DNA from: a virus
Strand: one strand, 5' to 3'
DNA length: 42,649 nucleotides
Virus record (IMG/VR): IMGVR_UViG_3300021197_001483
Span: 1-42,649 of that record
A program made the position numbers and the translations under genes. Under the pieces are notes generated by a model. It was not told where the DNA came from. It was given only the letters and a program-made list of their open reading frames with translations, and searched no databases. This document shows positions 26,669-35,440 of this stretch, in pieces (position 1 is the stretch's first letter; every line of letters starts with the position of its first letter).

Positions 26669-28957
26669 TTAGTCTTTGATATTACCCCAAACGAAGTCAC
26701 AACCGCCACCATCGTTTGGTACTATTAGTTCCCTACCACGTACTGTAATAGGTCGTGCCATTAAATCACTTAGTGCTTTCTTAGTCTCAGGGTAGTGTAC
26801 TGGTTGAATCATGTATACTACCTCATCATGCACCTGCGCTTTTAGTCTTGCTACTCCACGTCCTATTTGGTACTCAAGCCAGAAGTCGAACTCTGCCTCA
26901 TCTACCATCATGACACTAAGAGATTGTGGTGAGTGAGCAACATACTTGTTAAGTATAGGTTTAGCTCCAGTACGACTAGGTATCTCGAAGCAATATCGTG
27001 TCCATCCTGTAGCACCTCTAAGCATACTGGTAATGCGTATCTCTTCACATACTTCATCGTAGTACTTTCCTTTCACCTTAGGGTAGGTGTCTTCAAATGT
27101 TTGTAGTAAGTGCTTACATGTATCAATGAGTCCGTAGTGCCTAGGTAAGTTAAGTAGAGCCTTAGCTTCTATTACATTCTTACTGCCCATAGTCTCAAGT
27201 AATACACTAGCTCCCATGTTATAGTTACTACCATGGTTAACTCTCTTACTGAGGGTACGTATTGCCTTACTGATTTCATCCTCTGGTATACCGAAGAACA
27301 AACTAGCATTACGACGGTGAAAGTCTGGTGCTGTCTCAACACTATCCATTAGAGTTTCATCTTCACTAATGTAAGCAGTGGTACGTGACTCAGCCTGACT
27401 ACCATCACAGTTAGCTATTAGCCAGTCAGCGTTACTACCAGTAGCAATACTGTCAGCAATATACATTGACCGTAAATCGTTATCTTGGTTCTGAATCTGC
27501 GTTCCCACCCATAGGTTGCTACTCTTTGACGCAGCGCGACCAGTATCAGTACCGCTATGATTAACTTCATACAACAATCTCCCATCCATAAGGGTTGCTT
27601 CTATGTACGTACTTAGCTTCTTAGTAGCACCACGTACTGTTAGTATTAATTCTTTTATGAGTGCGCACAGTGGGTCAATCTCAGCAAAGCGTTGTAGTGC
27701 TTTATCGTCACTCTTCTTAAACTTAGTGATACTCATTGAGTTCATTACGTCTAGCACTTGTGCTGGTGACTGAGGGTTGAAGTGCTTATACACAATAGCA
27801 TCTAGTCGTGCTTGTGCTATCTCACGTTCTTCACTGTACAACTTATGTAATCTTTGACGCTCAACTGGGTCTACTAAGAAGCCCTCTATACCACAAGTAA
27901 TAGCAGGGAAACACTTACGGAATACTATCAGGTAGTTATCCTTAGCCCACTGAGGTGCCATGTTCACCATGAATACCCATGACCACAAGGTAGTGTGAGT
28001 ATCTTTAGCATTGTACTCAGCCCTGTTAGATTCTATCTCATCTTTCCAGTACTGGTAGTCTTTCATAAACAAGCTAGTGATAAAGTCTAGTGAGCGTGGA
28101 AGCTCTGCATACCATGAGTGCATGAAGTGAAAGGTATCACATAGCCAGTTGTGTAGTGGAGCATTGTAACGTAGTAAATACGTAGCCTCATACCCACCAT
28201 TCTGGCATATCTTAGGAGCTTCTAAGTTGTTGAACTTACGCATCCAGTAGATATCTTCCATGCTGTTAAGATGTAGTACTATACTCTGACTATAGAGTTT
28301 ACCATCAGGTGAGCGTAGTAATGCACAGTACCCTATCATATCTATCTGAGGTACACATGGTACTAACTTCTTACTAGACTTAGTAGGTGGCATCAAGGCA
28401 TGTAAGCCTTTAGCTTTGTCACCATAGTATTCTAGTATTGTTGGATCTACTGGAGGTTTAATAGTTTCAATATCCACTGCTATGTACTCAGCCTTTTGGA
28501 ATAGCTCGTAGTAACTCTGGATATTTAAAGGAGTGCAAACATCCCATAACATTTCAGGTGCAGTAGGGAATGAAGGGTTGAGGTGTTTGTTGACATACCA
28601 ACGTAGTAAGAACTTACCATAGCTGGTAGTTACTAGATGGTTAAAAGGTCTACTGATTATGATACGTATACCATCGAAGTCAAAGATAGCACCTGCCCAC
28701 TGTAGTGATGGTGTTAGCTTCTTACCGTTACGGTATAGTGGTATAGTTTTACCAGTACAATGCTTCACTACTTTAGCAAGTAGGTTACAGTTACTAAGTA
28801 CAATAGTATCTACTCCGTGCTTCTTACAGCTACGAATGTACAAAGCTATTGTGTCATAGTGTACTTTAGGTATTAGAATGTTGTGACCATTGATAGCTGC
28901 TCGTGCTTGGCTGTAGAATCTACTATTATATTTATCAGCTACTAGCATTAATTTCAT
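26669..28957 (-). CDS. family A DNA polymerase with 3'-5' exonuclease
   Basis: A 762-residue replicative polymerase. Exonuclease motifs: D162 and E164 in VDIET, and YNAKD at 315-319. A TGRAAS element (472-477) precedes motif A, CDGSQAESR (517-525, catalytic D518; usual form DYSQIELR). Motif B is KRVNHGSNYNMGA (571-583) and motif C is QVHDEV (708-713, D711). Motif A is atypical (Gly for Tyr, Ala-Glu-Ser for Ile-Glu-Leu), but both catalytic Asp are kept. Length fits phage Pol I without the 5' nuclease domain. A GGGGG tract precedes the start. It copies the phage genome. Confidence 0.95.
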   Translation of the reverse strand: MKLMLVADKYNSRFYSQARAAINGHNILIPKVHYDTIALYIRSCKKHGVDTIVLSNCNLLAKVVKHCTGKTIPLYRNGKKLTPSLQWAGAIFDFDGIRIIISRPFNHLVTTSYGKFLLRWYVNKHLNPSFPTAPEMLWDVCTPLNIQSYYELFQKAEYIAVDIETIKPPVDPTILEYYGDKAKGLHALMPPTKSSKKLVPCVPQIDMIGYCALLRSPDGKLYSQSIVLHLNSMEDIYWMRKFNNLEAPKICQNGGYEATYLLRYNAPLHNWLCDTFHFMHSWYAELPRSLDFITSLFMKDYQYWKDEIESNRAEYNAKDTHTTLWSWVFMVNMAPQWAKDNYLIVFRKCFPAITCGIEGFLVDPVERQRLHKLYSEEREIAQARLDAIVYKHFNPQSPAQVLDVMNSMSITKFKKSDDKALQRFAEIDPLCALIKELILTVRGATKKLSTYIEATLMDGRLLYEVNHSGTDTGRAASKSSNLWVGTQIQNQDNDLRSMYIADSIATGSNADWLIANCDGSQAESRTTAYISEDETLMDSVETAPDFHRRNASLFFGIPEDEISKAIRTLSKRVNHGSNYNMGASVLLETMGSKNVIEAKALLNLPRHYGLIDTCKHLLQTFEDTYPKVKGKYYDEVCEEIRITSMLRGATGWTRYCFEIPSRTGAKPILNKYVAHSPQSLSVMMVDEAEFDFWLEYQIGRGVARLKAQVHDEVVYMIQPVHYPETKKALSDLMARPITVRGRELIVPNDGGGCDFVWGNIKD

Positions 28958-28987
28958 TCAACAAATTCCCCCTGTGTTAGATACTAG

Positions 28988-29011
28988 AAAAGGGCAGCCG
29001 AAGCCACCCTT
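28988..29011 (-). terminator. UUCG-loop terminator inside the replication arm
   Basis: On the minus strand GGGTGGC and GCTGCCC (two wobbles) close a TTCG tetraloop, flanked by AA and followed by TTTT. The arms on the plus strand are 28990-28998 and 29003-29011. It lies between the putative ssDNA-binding protein gene and the polymerase gene, so it likely limits polymerase mRNA relative to the abundant binding protein. Confidence 0.75.
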
Positions 29012-29092
29012 TGTTCTAAACAATTTATTAACCTTAGTATAACTTACATCATTACTTGTTAGTTATTAGTTAATGTACTACTGAGGTTAGGC

Positions 29093-29596
29093 TTACGCCC
29101 ACTCTACTGTAGTTGCGTCGATGTTGTTGCTATACTTCTGCTCACCATCTTTCTTGTAACCGCGCTTCTTAATCATACCACCACCTGACGCACCAACAGC
29201 TGCTTCTAGTATGTCACTGATTTGTGATACACCAGCACCTACAGCAATAGGGCGGAACATAGTAGCGAAAGTACGAACACCAAAACCTTTACCACCTTCT
29301 AAGAAGTACAACTCTTTGTACTCACGAGGAAGCTCACCTACTTCTTCAGCTTCTTCAGGGTTAGAAGTTTCCATACACTCTAAGATTTTGTACTGTACTG
29401 AGATAGCCTTCTTGTTCTCAGCACCTACTTCAGTAATCTCAGCACCTGTTACTTCCCACCCGTACAAGCCAGCTGGTAGTAGTTTAAATGCTTCTACGTC
29501 TGCAAGCTGTGCAATATCAAGTGATAGTAAATCTTCTGCACCTAATGATTCTAATGCTGCTGCGTCTAAAGTGTCTGCGTTTTGATTTAAGTTCAT
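29093..29596 (-). CDS. putative single-stranded DNA-binding protein
   Basis: A 167-residue acidic protein. The core 'LLPAGLYGWEVTGAEITEV' (residues 39-57) then a beta strand AISVQYKILE recalls small OB-fold-like phage proteins (DUF669 type) near recombination ATPases. The C-terminal Gly-rich hinge (GASGGG, about 135) precedes a basic stretch. It lies between a Sak4-like recombinase and the polymerase, flanked by larger gaps and a terminator, suggesting high expression. The role is inferred from place and composition; another SSB candidate is at 41815-42501. Confidence 0.45.
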   Translation of the reverse strand: MNLNQNADTLDAAALESLGAEDLLSLDIAQLADVEAFKLLPAGLYGWEVTGAEITEVGAENKKAISVQYKILECMETSNPEEAEEVGELPREYKELYFLEGGKGFGVRTFATMFRPIAVGAGVSQISDILEAAVGASGGGMIKKRGYKKDGEQKYSNNIDATTVEWA

Positions 29597-29736
29597 AGTC
29601 TTAATTCCTATTTCATTAATTATTTAAAAGTTTAAGTTTAGTTGCGGGCTATTAACGTGACTCCGCCCTCACGATACTAGTACCAAGTTGTGCTACAAAT
29701 GCTTCACGTCTGGCTCACTACTCAATACTACTAGTA

Positions 29737-30525
29737 TTACTTACCGAACAAAGCACAGAATGTTTCAGGCTTGTCCATGTCTACTACTACATCAGTACGG
29801 CTACCAGTCATGATACGATTCTCACTGACTGTGCTACTGATAGCTTTGTGTTTACGATTCTTAACAGTAGTGTAGATGATGTGGTCAAAGTACTTAGGTA
29901 CATTACGTGCGAAGTTCTTAGTGCCTCCACTCGGTTGTAGTTTCTCAGCCCCATCACTCTGCTCCAGTCCCATCTCATGCGTAATCACCACACAGTTATA
30001 CCGCGCATTCTGAACATAGTCAAGGAATCTTTCAAGCAGTACACCTTGTGCTCTATAGTGGTCAAAGGTCATCTTCTGCTTCTCCATATCCATACCACGG
30101 CATACATGACCTTGAGCACTACTGGTTAATTGGGTGAAACTATCAAAGACTACTACCCACTCACTAGGGTTAAGGTCATTAAGCTTGTACTCACTGAACT
30201 TCTTCTTACCAATAGTACAAGTCTTACAAGTAGTAGCACCATGCTCTTCACATATCTTTACTAAGTTACCTTGTGCTAGCTTGAGTGCAGTGTTGATAGC
30301 ATTCGGATTCTCTTTGTTATCAAAGACTCGTACTGCTTCTACCTGTTCTTTAAGTTTAGTAGGTAACTTGATTAGTGTAGTGATGCCACGCTCCAAGTCT
30401 ACGTACAGTACCTTGAACTTAGTAGCTAAAGCTCCTACTACTAACTGAGTCTTACCACTTTTAGGTGCACCGTATACTATTACAGATTGCGCACTATTGT
30501 CCATACTTACTTCTGTTAAGTTCAT
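29737..30525 (-). CDS. Sak4-like RecA-family ATPase
   Basis: A 262-residue single-domain ATPase. Walker A is GAPKSGKT (19-26), Walker B VVVFDSF (124-130), and a 'NCVVITHEM' strand follows as in RecA-fold sensors. This is the layout of phage Sak4 annealing/recombination ATPases (AAA_24). A Cys pair (C100 and C103) in 'TTCKTC' may bind metal. It works with ssDNA-binding protein and a RecB-type exonuclease, both encoded close by. Its start overlaps the stop of the preceding gene (TAATG). Confidence 0.8.
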   Translation of the reverse strand: MNLTEVSMDNSAQSVIVYGAPKSGKTQLVVGALATKFKVLYVDLERGITTLIKLPTKLKEQVEAVRVFDNKENPNAINTALKLAQGNLVKICEEHGATTCKTCTIGKKKFSEYKLNDLNPSEWVVVFDSFTQLTSSAQGHVCRGMDMEKQKMTFDHYRAQGVLLERFLDYVQNARYNCVVITHEMGLEQSDGAEKLQPSGGTKNFARNVPKYFDHIIYTTVKNRKHKAISSTVSENRIMTGSRTDVVVDMDKPETFCALFGK

Positions 30526-30788
30526 TACTTCTCCTCACTACCACTAGGTAGTACTGCTATCTCGTCATAGGCAACAAAGGCAAAATTATTGTTACCATCC
30601 CACAATACTGCTACTGGCTTATCATCATGACAAGGCTTTAGTATATCAAGTACCTTACCTTTAGTACCAGCATTAGCCATTACATCACCATCGAAATCAT
30701 CTGTGTCGTCGTTGTAGTCGCATATATCTACAAGAGCCTTCACTCTCATACCTGCTACTAACTTTACTTGCTCACTTGCATTACTCAT
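30525..30788 (-). CDS. small beta-barrel (KOW/SH3-like) protein
   Basis: Eighty-seven residues. A GTG at 30794 is in frame, but the ATG at 30788 has the better-spaced GGAG. The sequence (GMRVKALVDI, then TKGKVLDI, AVLWDGN, and AYDEIAVLP) alternates short strands with turns, as in small SH3-like or KOW folds. Overlaps both neighbours, so it is coupled to the Sak4-like gene. Function unknown. Confidence 0.6.
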   Translation of the reverse strand: MSNASEQVKLVAGMRVKALVDICDYNDDTDDFDGDVMANAGTKGKVLDILKPCHDDKPVAVLWDGNNNFAFVAYDEIAVLPSGSEEK

Positions 30789-31104
30789 ATCCACTCTCCT
30801 GCTCTTCTATATCGTCATGACTAGGTGACTCGTGAGTACTAGTAAGGTACTCTTCTGCATTAGTCATGAGGTTGTCGTTGAAGTACTCAGTATTACTAGT
30901 ATCTATATACCAAGGTACTGGTGGTACTTCCTTCTCAGGGCGCATGTTGTTAGGGTCACATACATGTGCTGCCTGTGCACGGTACGTGGTCTTGTTCTCC
31001 ATCAGTACCCAACCATTAGTCCACTCACCATTAGCCCTCCTACCACCTTTCTGCCAGAAACAATTATCTTCTGCACAGCGGTTACAACTTACAGTCTTAG
31101 CCAT
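30781..31104 (-). CDS. small putative zinc-binding protein
   Basis: A 107-residue protein whose first half has Cys at 6, 9 and 14 plus a further Cys near 49 with His at 47, a possible metal site. The C-terminal half is acidic (ESPSHDDIEEQESG). It has an AGGAG site and overlaps the next gene by eight bases. Position in the recombination cluster hints at a nucleic-acid role; no family recognised. Confidence 0.6.
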   Translation of the reverse strand: MAKTVSCNRCAEDNCFWQKGGRRANGEWTNGWVLMENKTTYRAQAAHVCDPNNMRPEKEVPPVPWYIDTSNTEYFNDNLMTNAEEYLTSTHESPSHDDIEEQESGYE

Positions 31105-31113
31105 ACCTTTCTC

Positions 31114-32169
31114 CTATGTGTGTACTTGTACTACATCTAGTAGCATATCAAGGTCATCACCTGCCTCAGCTGTGCCACTAGTGGCATACTTGATAAGCTG
31201 CTCCTGCCTTTCCATCAACTCTTCAATAGTGAAGATGAACATAGGCTCTAGCATCTGACTGTAAGTACTATCATCCTCTGCTGCTAGGTCAGTGGTAGTA
31301 CCATAGATGCGGTCAATACTTTCATCACTCATGTTACATACGTCTAAGTACTCGCAAGGTCTAAAGAAGTTAAAGCATGACTCACCATGACGAGGATAAC
31401 CATTCTGCTCATACAACTCTATGATTTGCATATCAGTTAGTAAGGCACTTAACCAATCTACACGTAGTGCTGGTGACTTAGTAAAGAGTAGTGGCACTGT
31501 CTCCCTAGTGCGAGACTTGTACACCATGTACAGTACATCATAAGAAGCTGACGCATTAAGGTTAGCTGCTATCATATCTACTACAATACCATAGCCTAAT
31601 GCTTGTGCACTGTTCTTATAGCTAGCTTCATTGATAGTAGTCATGCCAGTAGTCTTAAGCTCTAGTATCATGTAGCGCTTTTTCACTGGATGGTACAACA
31701 CTAGGTCAATGTGTCCCTCATAAGAGTACCCATCTATTAACTTCACTACAAAGGTCAACTCTACTGCATCTATAATCTCACCAGTCTTAGGGTCAGGGAA
31801 TGTTGCTACCTGCCACCCCTCTAAGAATGAGTACACACCTGCGTGATACTTCTTGTAGAATTCCTCTGCGGCTATTACTGCCCACCAGATATTCTTCTTA
31901 GACTTCTGCTCATTCTCACAACCTAAGTCATCTTCGTCATGAGAGTAAGCTAGTACTGTGTCTATAACAGTGCGATTAAAGCTAGCACCTGCCATAGTAG
32001 ACTGGATTGCTTGACCTACTGCGTGACCGTACGAGAAAGTAACAGACTCTATCTTACCTTTGATAGCTTTCTTAGAATCTAGTTCGTACTTACGACCACA
32101 CGAGTGTAGTGTTAGTTGGCGAGAGTAGCTTAAGCCTTTCTCACTCAGGTTATAGTAATCAAGTTTCAT
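31114..32169 (-). CDS. PD-(D/E)XK exonuclease, Cas4/RecB-like with Fe-S cysteines
   Basis: A 351-residue nuclease. The catalytic core is H49 in YGHAVG, D155 in GHIDLVLYH and E170-x-K172 in ILELKTT, followed by a QALGYG motif near 189. Four Cys, C24 and C265, C272, C278, are placed as in Cas4 and AddB nucleases that hold an iron-sulphur cluster tying the ends of the fold. It probably resects DNA ends for the Sak4-like system. Good GGAG site. Neighbours are a small Cys protein and a helical protein. Confidence 0.85.
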   Translation of the reverse strand: MKLDYYNLSEKGLSYSRQLTLHSCGRKYELDSKKAIKGKIESVTFSYGHAVGQAIQSTMAGASFNRTVIDTVLAYSHDEDDLGCENEQKSKKNIWWAVIAAEEFYKKYHAGVYSFLEGWQVATFPDPKTGEIIDAVELTFVVKLIDGYSYEGHIDLVLYHPVKKRYMILELKTTGMTTINEASYKNSAQALGYGIVVDMIAANLNASASYDVLYMVYKSRTRETVPLLFTKSPALRVDWLSALLTDMQIIELYEQNGYPRHGESCFNFFRPCEYLDVCNMSDESIDRIYGTTTDLAAEDDSTYSQMLEPMFIFTIEELMERQEQLIKYATSGTAEAGDDLDMLLDVVQVHT

Positions 32170-32180
32170 ACTCAGTACTC

Positions 32181-32777
32181 CTATACCTTCATCTTGAATA
32201 GGTCATCAAGGTCAGCACCACCTAAGTCATTAAGACTAGTAAGCTCTTTCTTCTTAGCTTTAGTTGCAGCTGCCTTAGTCTTAGGTGCGGTCTCAATACC
32301 AGCAGTAGTAAGATAGCCACCTACTATTATACCTAGTTGATCATCTGTTAGTAGATGTGTAAGCTCAGAGTACTGCTCTAAGTTCTTACGAATAGCACGA
32401 CAGAAGGTACGAATATCAGGAGTCTTCTCTACTGTTGCAGCATCTAAACTTTGTAGGTTGCTTAGTAGTAAGTCAGCATCTAGTCCATCTAACTCACGCA
32501 CTTCGTCCTTCAAGTTGTAAGCACCCTTAGCTTCTTGCTTCTCTAAGTGCTTGTCTAACTCAGACTTAGTTTCCTTAACACTTACTACTAGGTCATCAAG
32601 AGAAGTGAACTGTCCTTTCTTCTCACCTAGAGTAGAGGCACCTGCTGTACCAACTGTCTTAACAGTAGCAGTTGTAGCAGTTGCGGGAGCATCCTTGCTT
32701 TGTTCTTCTGTACTACTAGGAGTAGGAGCTTTGTGCTTGGCTTTCATAGCCGCTAACTTTTCTGCTAAGGAACTCAT
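32181..32777 (-). CDS. unknown helical protein
   Basis: A 198-residue protein: N-terminal basic helix (SSLAEKLAAMKAKHK), Thr/Ala-rich linker to about residue 50, helical body with a 'LLTDDQLGIIVGGYL' segment, and a Lys-rich then acidic end (DLGGADLDDLFKM). The N-terminal LAxxL pattern resembles short ends of the helicase and of the protein at 39509. Overlaps the preceding gene by ATGA and lies eleven bases before the Cas4-like gene. Function unknown. Confidence 0.65.
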   Translation of the reverse strand: MSSLAEKLAAMKAKHKAPTPSSTEEQSKDAPATATTATVKTVGTAGASTLGEKKGQFTSLDDLVVSVKETKSELDKHLEKQEAKGAYNLKDEVRELDGLDADLLLSNLQSLDAATVEKTPDIRTFCRAIRKNLEQYSELTHLLTDDQLGIIVGGYLTTAGIETAPKTKAAATKAKKKELTSLNDLGGADLDDLFKMKV

Positions 32778-33091
32778 ACCATACCACCTTCATTACTATT
32801 ATTACTTGCGTCACACTCAAACTCTTCCACCTCCAATGCGGTGTACTCGTTGTAGTGCAACTTGAATTTAACATCACTACCCTCTACTACACTACTCATG
32901 TAGGCATTAGGGTACTTGAGTCTGAAAGTTTCATCACGAAACTTCTCTTTCTGTAATGCTTTGCGGTAGGTCTTAGCAAACTTAGCTACTACTTTAGGAT
33001 CACTACTACCTACTACTCTCATTACTACTGAGCTTGTGGTCTTTAGTACATTCCACGGCTCTTCATATGTACGCTTACGTTGTGCTGTCAT
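32774..33091 (-). CDS. unknown small protein
   Basis: A 105-residue protein, basic at the front (TAQRKRTYEEPWNVLK), a helical 'VVAKFAKTYRKALQKEKFRD' segment and an acidic end. Overlaps both neighbours (17 bases at its start, ATGA at its end), which supports it as a real, coupled gene. No family recognised. Confidence 0.6.
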   Translation of the reverse strand: MTAQRKRTYEEPWNVLKTTSSVVMRVVGSSDPKVVAKFAKTYRKALQKEKFRDETFRLKYPNAYMSSVVEGSDVKFKLHYNEYTALEVEEFECDASNNSNEGGMV

Positions 33092-33380
33092 CTTCTTTGT
33101 CCTCGTCTACTAGTTCAAACGAAAACTTACCTTTACCTGCACGTGCTTGTTCTTCTTCTTGATGTTCTATTACAGTGATAGTAACAGCTCCAGCCTTATC
33201 TGCTTTAGCAATACTAAATGACTGCATGAAAGGTTCAGTCTCTAGTATATTAGCATTGAGGTTGTAGGAACTAATAGCTGATTGTAGTCCCTTGCGTATT
33301 GCTGCTGTCGTTACGTTGGCAGTGATAGTAAGGCTGCCTTTGTTAATCAGGTGAGTTAGTAAGTCGTTGTATTCGTTCAT
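33075..33380 (-). CDS. unknown small protein
   Basis: About 101 residues. In-frame TTG (33392) and ATG (33383) precede; the ATG at 33380 is six bases from GAGG and is preferred. The middle alternates strands and a helix (SLTITANVTTAAIRKGLQ, later AGAVTITVIEHQEEE) like a small alpha/beta fold. The C-terminus is acidic. It overlaps the next gene by 17 bases. Function unknown. Confidence 0.6.
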   Translation of the reverse strand: MNEYNDLLTHLINKGSLTITANVTTAAIRKGLQSAISSYNLNANILETEPFMQSFSIAKADKAGAVTITVIEHQEEEQARAGKGKFSFELVDEDKEDDSTT

Positions 33381-33392
33381 CATTTGCCTCAA

Positions 33393-33884
33393 TTAAATCG
33401 TAGTAGTATCATAACAAGGGTGCATCCCCATGTCAATAAGCCTTTTTAAAATGTTCTTTCGTAGTACTAAAGGTAAGTACTCGAAACAGGTGGTAGCTGG
33501 GTTAGTATCGTGCCAACCATTCTGAGGTAGTGGTACCTCTAGTACTAAGTCTGTAACAGGATTACAATTTACACACTCTTTTTTAAATGGTAATGCTGTC
33601 TCTGTTCTACCACTAGTACCACAATTAAGACAGTACTGCATTCCATAACGAGTGTAGTTATAATTACTAGGAGTATTAGGAATGGTTAGGTCGTGTCGTT
33701 GGTCAAAGGTTACAGGCTCAGCACTGTATAGTAGTGCTAGTATTGCAGTGTTAGCTTCACCTATCTTAATATCCTTCTGACTTACTGGGTTCTTGTGGAA
33801 GTAATGGAGAAGCCGCACGAATAGTGCAGCCCTCACATCATCACTCTCAGGTTTCCAGTTAAGAAGTTCTGCGAGTGACTTCAT
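33393..33884 (-). CDS. zinc-ribbon protein of unknown function
   Basis: A 163-residue protein with two Cys pairs, C-L-N-C and C-V-N-C, separated by 14 residues (about 108-128), a zinc ribbon. The N-terminus (KSLAELLNWKPESDDVRAAL) is helical and the C-terminus hydrophobic and helical. It starts one base before the end of the exonuclease gene's stop region. It may bind DNA or RNA; no family recognised. Confidence 0.65.
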   Translation of the reverse strand: MKSLAELLNWKPESDDVRAALFVRLLHYFHKNPVSQKDIKIGEANTAILALLYSAEPVTFDQRHDLTIPNTPSNYNYTRYGMQYCLNCGTSGRTETALPFKKECVNCNPVTDLVLEVPLPQNGWHDTNPATTCFEYLPLVLRKNILKRLIDMGMHPCYDTTTI

Positions 33885-33885
33885 A

Positions 33886-34500
33886 CTACTGTACTACTCC
33901 ATCAGCTTCTAACTCACGTACTTCATAGCTAGTGAATTGTGATGCTAAGAACTTAACTACTGCTAGTGTGTCATAGCAATCAGCTAGTGCACGGTGACGA
34001 CCTTGTCTTTGTATCTGGTACTCAGCACAGAAGTCCTGTAACTTAATCTTCTTACCATGGTAGTCACTAGTGAGGGGCATCACGTCAGTCCATACCAGTC
34101 CACCAAAGTCAAAGTTAATACCACTAGCTAGTGCTGTCTGTGTTAGTAGTCGGCAATCAAAGCTAGCATTGTAGGCGAGGATGTTCATACACTCTAGTCC
34201 ATCTACTAGTTCATCATGCACATCATTGTACACCATGCCATGCTTATCAGTAGCAGACTTAGTAATACCATGTACCTTTTGTGCGTGATAGTTAATAGGT
34301 TGCGAGTGCTTGAGGAACAAGTCAGCTGCTACTCTCTCAGGATTAATCTCTAGTATTGCTAACTCTATTACCACATCAGCCTTACTCATACCAGTAGTTT
34401 CAGTGTCTAGTAGTATACAGTTACCTGATTCTAGTATGTCACGCGATAACTGTATTGCATTGTCACGCTTCTCAGTACTACTTAATTTAATCTTGCTCAT
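33886..34500 (-). CDS. DnaQ-like DEDD 3'-5' exonuclease
   Basis: A 204-residue exonuclease with all DEDDh motifs: D32-x-E34 in LLDTETTG, D115 in NASFDCRLL, and H169 with D174 in GRHRALAD. This is the fold of the DNA polymerase III epsilon subunit. Because the phage polymerase has its own proofreading domain, this enzyme may work in recombination, RNA-primer removal or host RNA/DNA turnover. It is coupled to the tiny gene before it through an ATGA overlap. Confidence 0.88.
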   Translation of the reverse strand: MSKIKLSSTEKRDNAIQLSRDILESGNCILLDTETTGMSKADVVIELAILEINPERVAADLFLKHSQPINYHAQKVHGITKSATDKHGMVYNDVHDELVDGLECMNILAYNASFDCRLLTQTALASGINFDFGGLVWTDVMPLTSDYHGKKIKLQDFCAEYQIQRQGRHRALADCYDTLAVVKFLASQFTSYEVRELEADGVVQ

Positions 34501-34661
34501 GCTTGGGCTCTCTTATACTCTTTGTAACTAGTTAGGGTTAGGAATGTATCAACTGGTAGTGGTGGATAGTTACGAGCGTGATGCACGTAGTGTACTACCA
34601 CGTCGTTGCTTATAGCCTGACGTACTGCTTGTGCTACCAATAGTGGCTTGATTAAACTCAT
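34497..34661 (-). CDS. small protein, 54 residues
   Basis: An ATG at 34661-34659 opens 54 codons ending TGA at 34497. Both ends overlap neighbours by ATGA, giving seamless coupling between the hydrolase gene and the exonuclease gene, strong support for coding. The product has a hydrophobic start (SLIKPLLVAQAVRQA), His-rich middle (VVVHYVHHARNY) and basic end. Function unknown. Confidence 0.75.
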   Translation of the reverse strand: MSLIKPLLVAQAVRQAISNDVVVHYVHHARNYPPLPVDTFLTLTSYKEYKRAQA

Positions 34662-35398
34662 ACTGCAATCCCCCATACCTGCCCAGTCTGTATAACATCC
34701 TGACGTAGTGAACTAGCAGTACCATTATACATAGCATCAAGGCACTTATCAGCCCATCGTTGTAGTACTAAGTCACGGAAGAAGTGACTGTGCCCATCTA
34801 CCCAATGACTCATGTTAACATTCCATACTGCTGGTACGTAGGTATCAACTGCATGAGCACAGTAAGTAGCACCTACCTTACCCATATCCCCCCAAGCATT
34901 AGGAACAATCAAACCTAGTAGTGGTATCCAGTTACAGTAACGTGCTATTGCTGTAGGTACGTCATGCTCAGTGTGTACTACTACTACATTCTTCATGCCC
35001 ATAGGAAATATAAGGTCACGTGGTAGTGCAGGATTAATCAGTAGTACACCGTCAAAATCAGCACCTTGCTTTACAGCTTCTACTAGAATAGCACAGCCAT
35101 TACTATGACCTACTGCAAACTGTTGTCTGTATGAAGGGTGCTTATCTAGTAACTCTACTATGGCATTAGCAGCCTTACCATTATGACGTATCACATCTAG
35201 TAAGCCGAACTCTCCATAGTCAAAGTCAGTTACATTACTACCCATAACATTAGCGCGTATGAATGGTATGATTTTATCTACAGTATTATCACCAGTATCA
35301 TCTACATTAAAGCCATGTACTACTGTAGTGTTGGCACTCCTAGAGGTAGGATGTATCAGATGGTCATACTGTTTGATAGTAAATTTAGGTAAACCCAT
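34658..35398 (-). CDS. alpha/beta hydrolase
   Basis: A 246-residue serine hydrolase. The nucleophile elbow is GHSNG (97-101, S99), an oxyanion-type HGF is at 28-30, the acid is probably D146 in HTEHDVP and the base H203 or H205 in DGHSHFF. No signal peptide, so it acts in the cytoplasm. Such an enzyme is unusual in a replication operon; host lipid, signal or modified-nucleobase substrates are possible. Its leader contains structured element C, and a strong AGGAG follows it. Coupled to the next tiny gene. Confidence 0.78.
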   Translation of the reverse strand: MGLPKFTIKQYDHLIHPTSRSANTTVVHGFNVDDTGDNTVDKIIPFIRANVMGSNVTDFDYGEFGLLDVIRHNGKAANAIVELLDKHPSYRQQFAVGHSNGCAILVEAVKQGADFDGVLLINPALPRDLIFPMGMKNVVVVHTEHDVPTAIARYCNWIPLLGLIVPNAWGDMGKVGATYCAHAVDTYVPAVWNVNMSHWVDGHSHFFRDLVLQRWADKCLDAMYNGTASSLRQDVIQTGQVWGIAV

Positions 35399-35440
35399 TG
35401 GGTTACTCCTGTTGTTATGTTGTTATTGTTGGTTGTGCTA

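Noticed and set aside
29640-29736. Terminator or promoter in the 140-base gap upstream of the SSB candidate
   Set aside because: A CGTGA/TCACG hairpin is present but no T-tract follows, and no -35/-10 pair at proper spacing was found.
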